DNA from: DASPTT01 sp035623275
GTDB lineage: Bacteria > Actinomycetota > Acidimicrobiia > Acidimicrobiales > UBA8190
NCBI GenBank assembly: GCA_035623275.1
Contig: DASPTT010000150.1
Span: 1 to 15,597, forward strand
Direction: 5' to 3'
DNA length: 15,597 nucleotides
Every line of letters begins with the position of its first letter. The first letter of the stretch is position 1. The notes beneath the pieces are model-generated. The model was not told the origin of the DNA and did no database searches. It saw only the letters and a list, made by a program, of their open reading frames with translations. Positions 13,871 to 15,597 of the stretch are shown piece by piece. Both the position numbers and the translations under genes were made by a program.

Positions 13871-13895
13871 GACGTCGGCGATACAGACGTCGGCG
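13871..13895 (-). repeat. Direct 10-bp repeats upstream of the CHAP gene
   Basis: GACGTCGGCG (plus-strand reading) occurs at 13871-13880 and 13886-13895, a 15-bp period. It contains the palindrome GACGTC. The pair lies about 85-110 nt before the CHAP ATG. It could be a binding site for a regulator or part of the leader RNA. The 13788-14014 gap otherwise contains the hairpins noted here and a weak 38-codon TTG frame (13808-13924). Confidence 0.35.
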
Positions 13896-13981
13896 TTCGT
13901 CGCGCTCAGCTTTAGTCCCCGCAATGCACCTCAACTCTGGCGTCGCCGACGCCGCTTCGCAACGACCTGTCGAGGAATTGT

Positions 13982-14011
13982 CGATCGGGCGTGATTCGCC
14001 GCGCCCGATCG
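13982..14011 (-). terminator. Terminator-like hairpin after the HAD phosphatase gene
   Basis: CGATCGGGCG (13982-13991) and CGCCCGATCG (14002-14011) form a perfect 10-bp stem with a 10-nt loop. It begins 3 nt after the HAD stop codon on the minus strand. There is no run of U after it (the next bases are ACAATTCC), as is common for actinobacterial hairpin terminators. It separates the HAD/crotonase operon from the CHAP gene. Confidence 0.6.
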
Positions 14012-14014
14012 CGC

Positions 14015-14704
14015 TCAGCGTGGTTGCCGACCGTCACGGACGACCTCGGAGAGTCGCGTAAAGGCGCGGAGGCGGCCGAAGCGCCCCAGGCGGCCGACGT
14101 TGACACCGATGTCCGCGGCGGCGAGGAGACGCCGGTCACCGGCGCTGTTGCCGTATGCCCACACGTAGGCGGAGGACCAATCCGTCGCCGCCTGGTCGGC
14201 GATCCAGCGCCGGAGTCGCTCGACCTTCTGATCGCCCCGGCAGTTGCGCCCGTCGTAGCGGCCGGTGATCCTGCCCGTGGGGTCCACGGCGAGCCGGGTG
14301 GCGATGACCGCGTCGACACCGAGCTCTGCGGCGGCCGACGCCACGTAGGACTCGGGAGACGCGGAGACGACCACCACCCGATCGCCACGCGCTCGATGCC
14401 ACTCGAGCCGAGCCCGGACGTCGGCACGCGCGTGGCGGTGGTAGTGCGCCACGCCGAACGCGGCGGACCGTTCCTCGAGCTCGTGCGCGTCGAGCCCGGC
14501 CAACGTCCGGACGAACAGCGCCTCCTTGGCCGCGTCGATGGCGGGACCGCCCACGACGGCTGCGTAGGCCAGCCGGGGCAGGATGACGAGCCCGGCGAGC
14601 GCGACCTTGCGCCGGCCGACCATGGCCGCCACGTAGCGCCACACGCTTCCGCCGTCGGTCAGTGTGCCGTCGAAGTCGAAGGCGGCGACGACGAGGGCGC
14701 TCAT
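14015..14704 (-). CDS. HAD-IB family phosphatase (SerB-like)
   Basis: This 229-residue hydrolase carries all HAD motifs. Motif I is AFDFDGTLTD with nucleophile D10 and acid/base D12. Motif II is VVVSASPESY with S114. A Lys in CRGDQKVERL (K160) and YGNSAGDRRLL (184-194) with D190 bind Mg2+ and phosphate. A helical cap lies between residues 18 and 95. The length and the SAS and GNS-GD motifs match the HAD-IB subfamily, which includes phosphoserine phosphatase and phosphatases of lipid or polyol phosphates. The substrate is not evident. The ATG at 14704 overlaps the crotonase stop as ATGA, so the two are co-translated. A catabolic or lipid-linked role is a guess from the neighbour. Confidence 0.87.
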   Translation of the reverse strand: MSALVVAAFDFDGTLTDGGSVWRYVAAMVGRRKVALAGLVILPRLAYAAVVGGPAIDAAKEALFVRTLAGLDAHELEERSAAFGVAHYHRHARADVRARLEWHRARGDRVVVVSASPESYVASAAAELGVDAVIATRLAVDPTGRITGRYDGRNCRGDQKVERLRRWIADQAATDWSSAYVWAYGNSAGDRRLLAAADIGVNVGRLGRFGRLRAFTRLSEVVRDGRQPR

Positions 14705-15480
14705 CCGCGCTCGGGGGAGCGCCCGTGGCGTCCCTCGCCCGCGGCGAAGCGCTGCGCGCCGGCCATGGTCTCGCCGCTGTCGATGGTCTCGAGACCGACG
14801 CGCGCCTCGTTGGCGAGCGCCTCTCGTTCCGTCAGTCCCCACTGCGCGATGGCGGCACGTCGGTCGTTGCGCATGCACGTCTGGGGGAACGCGGCAATCT
14901 CGGTTGCCAGCGCGACGGCGCCTGCCAGCGCCTCGCCCGGGGGGGTGACGCGGTCGACGAGGCCGATGGCGATCGCCTCGGCGGCCCCGACGCCGCGGCC
15001 GGTGAGGATCAGGTCCATGGCGCGGCCGTGGCCGACCAGCCGGGGGAGCCGGACGGTCCCTCCGTCGACGAGGGGGACGCCGAAGCGGCGGCAGTAGACG
15101 CCGAGCACAGCGTCTTCGGCGGCGACCCGCAGGTCGCACCACAGTGCGAGCTCGAGGCCCCCGGCCACCGCGTGCCCTTCGATGGCGGCGATCACCGGCT
15201 TGCCCAGCTCCAGCCGGGTCGGCCCCATCGGCCCGGGGCCCGATTGGGACACGGGTCGATGGTCGCCCTCGGCCAGGGCCTTGAGGTCGGCGCCGGCGCA
15301 GAAGGTCCCGCCTCGGCCCGTCAGCACGGCCACCGACGCGCCGGGGTCGTCGTCGAAACCGGTGAACGCCTCTCGGAGGGCGGTGGCGGCGGCGCCGTCG
15401 ACGGCGTTGCGCCGCTCGGGGCGGTCGATCGCCACCACCAGGACGGGTCCGTGCCGCTCGATGTCGATCCCATGGGCCAT
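14701..15480 (-). CDS. Crotonase (enoyl-CoA hydratase/isomerase) family protein lacking one catalytic Glu
   Basis: The 259-residue protein has the crotonase fold: a starting strand VLVVAIDRPERRNAVDG (13-29), the CoA-binding and oxyanion-hole loop TFCAGADLKAL (59-69), GHAVAGGLELALWCDLRVA (102-120) with E110 matching the first hydratase Glu, and GGTVRLPRLVGHGRAMDLILTG (140-161). The position of the second hydratase Glu (in the usual QPE motif) is C130 within VYCRRFGVPLVDGG, by my hand alignment. Classical syn-hydration is therefore doubtful, and isomerase, hydrolase or other crotonase chemistry is possible. The YCRRFGVPL-DGGT form is one I associate with a widespread actinobacterial subgroup. 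GGGAGA lies 10 nt before the ATG at 15480. Confidence 0.86.
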   Translation of the reverse strand: MAHGIDIERHGPVLVVAIDRPERRNAVDGAAATALREAFTGFDDDPGASVAVLTGRGGTFCAGADLKALAEGDHRPVSQSGPGPMGPTRLELGKPVIAAIEGHAVAGGLELALWCDLRVAAEDAVLGVYCRRFGVPLVDGGTVRLPRLVGHGRAMDLILTGRGVGAAEAIAIGLVDRVTPPGEALAGAVALATEIAAFPQTCMRNDRRAAIAQWGLTEREALANEARVGLETIDSGETMAGAQRFAAGEGRHGRSPERG

Positions 15481-15504
15481 GAGGCGGCATTCTCCCAGGC
15501 CGGC

Positions 15505-15524
15505 GAGGTGGGGACCCCCACCTC
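15505..15524. repeat. Nine-bp inverted repeat upstream of the crotonase gene
   Basis: GAGGTGGGG (15505-15513) and CCCCACCTC (15516-15524) are perfect inverted arms with a 2-nt centre. The site lies 25-44 nt before the crotonase ATG. It could be an operator for a dimeric repressor or a leader hairpin. TetR-type regulators often control crotonase genes, but no regulator gene is visible in this window. Confidence 0.45.
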
Positions 15525-15543
15525 GGGACGTTCTTCCCGTGCC

Positions 15544-15586
15544 AATTGCGCCTCGCGCTTGCTGGTCGCGAACGCGAGGCGCAATT
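15544..15586. terminator. Perfect 14-bp inverted repeat, probable terminator at the window edge
   Basis: AATTGCGCCTCGCG (15544-15557) and CGCGAGGCGCAATT (15573-15586) pair perfectly around a 15-nt loop. The outer AATT ends give short U-rich tails in either direction, so it could end a gene coming from the right, or act on both strands. It sits 64 nt upstream of the crotonase ATG. The 15481-15597 gap holds no convincing gene. Confidence 0.5.
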
Positions 15587-15597
15587 AGGACCGGATC

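Noticed and set aside
13788..13934. c-di-AMP or c-di-GMP riboswitch before the CHAP gene
   Set aside because: Wall-hydrolase genes in actinobacteria often carry a c-di-AMP riboswitch, but its conserved core elements are not visible here, and neither is the GEMM core.
12006..13934. Longer CHAP protein starting with TTG at 13934
   Set aside because: The added 49 residues are Arg-rich and would bury the Sec signal. The ATG at 13787 has a ribosome site and a normal signal-peptide start.

Overview
The window is very GC-rich (about 70%), gene-dense and shows strong G/C bias at third codon positions. Start and stop codons overlap by 4 bp in several places, and secreted proteins carry Sec or lipoprotein signals. 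This points to a high-GC Actinomycetota chromosome. Acidimicrobiia-type bacteria are my guess, but nothing here fixes the taxon. I see no tRNA, rRNA, CRISPR array, insertion sequence or phage gene.

Left part (1-4715, minus strand): a tight leftward operon for a surface glycan. In transcription order it holds a small coiled-coil protein, a GT4 glycosyltransferase, a two-domain GT2-GT4 glycosyltransferase, a SAM methyltransferase, and the first 42 codons of a gene that leaves the window. Middle part (4754-8820): a DUF2079-type membrane protein (minus) diverges from a DPM-synthase-like GT2 and an overlapping DUF2142-type membrane protein (plus). A polyprenyl-phosphate-sugar synthase next to two multi-membrane proteins resembling GT-C enzymes suggests that lipid-linked sugars are made inside and used on the outer face of the membrane.

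Right-centre part (8879-14011) is the most unusual. Two secreted proteins carry the same predicted seven-bladed beta-propeller, made of about 54-residue repeats containing a DPxDGLIHVY core. One (8963-10942, plus) ends in a possible glycoside-hydrolase-like domain with an LDPEGY motif. The other (12006-13787, minus) ends in a CHAP amidase/peptidase domain. Between them are a lipoprotein with an AMIN-like domain and a four-helix membrane protein whose Shine-Dalgarno is paired with a perfect anti-Shine-Dalgarno in its own leader. My working hypothesis is a set of envelope hydrolases that use a common carbohydrate-binding propeller to reach the wall or surface glycan, perhaps the glycan made by the neighbouring genes.

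Right edge (14015-15597): a crotonase-family protein and a HAD-IB phosphatase, translationally coupled on the minus strand, followed by a terminator-like hairpin. The window ends with a perfect 14-bp inverted repeat in non-coding DNA.
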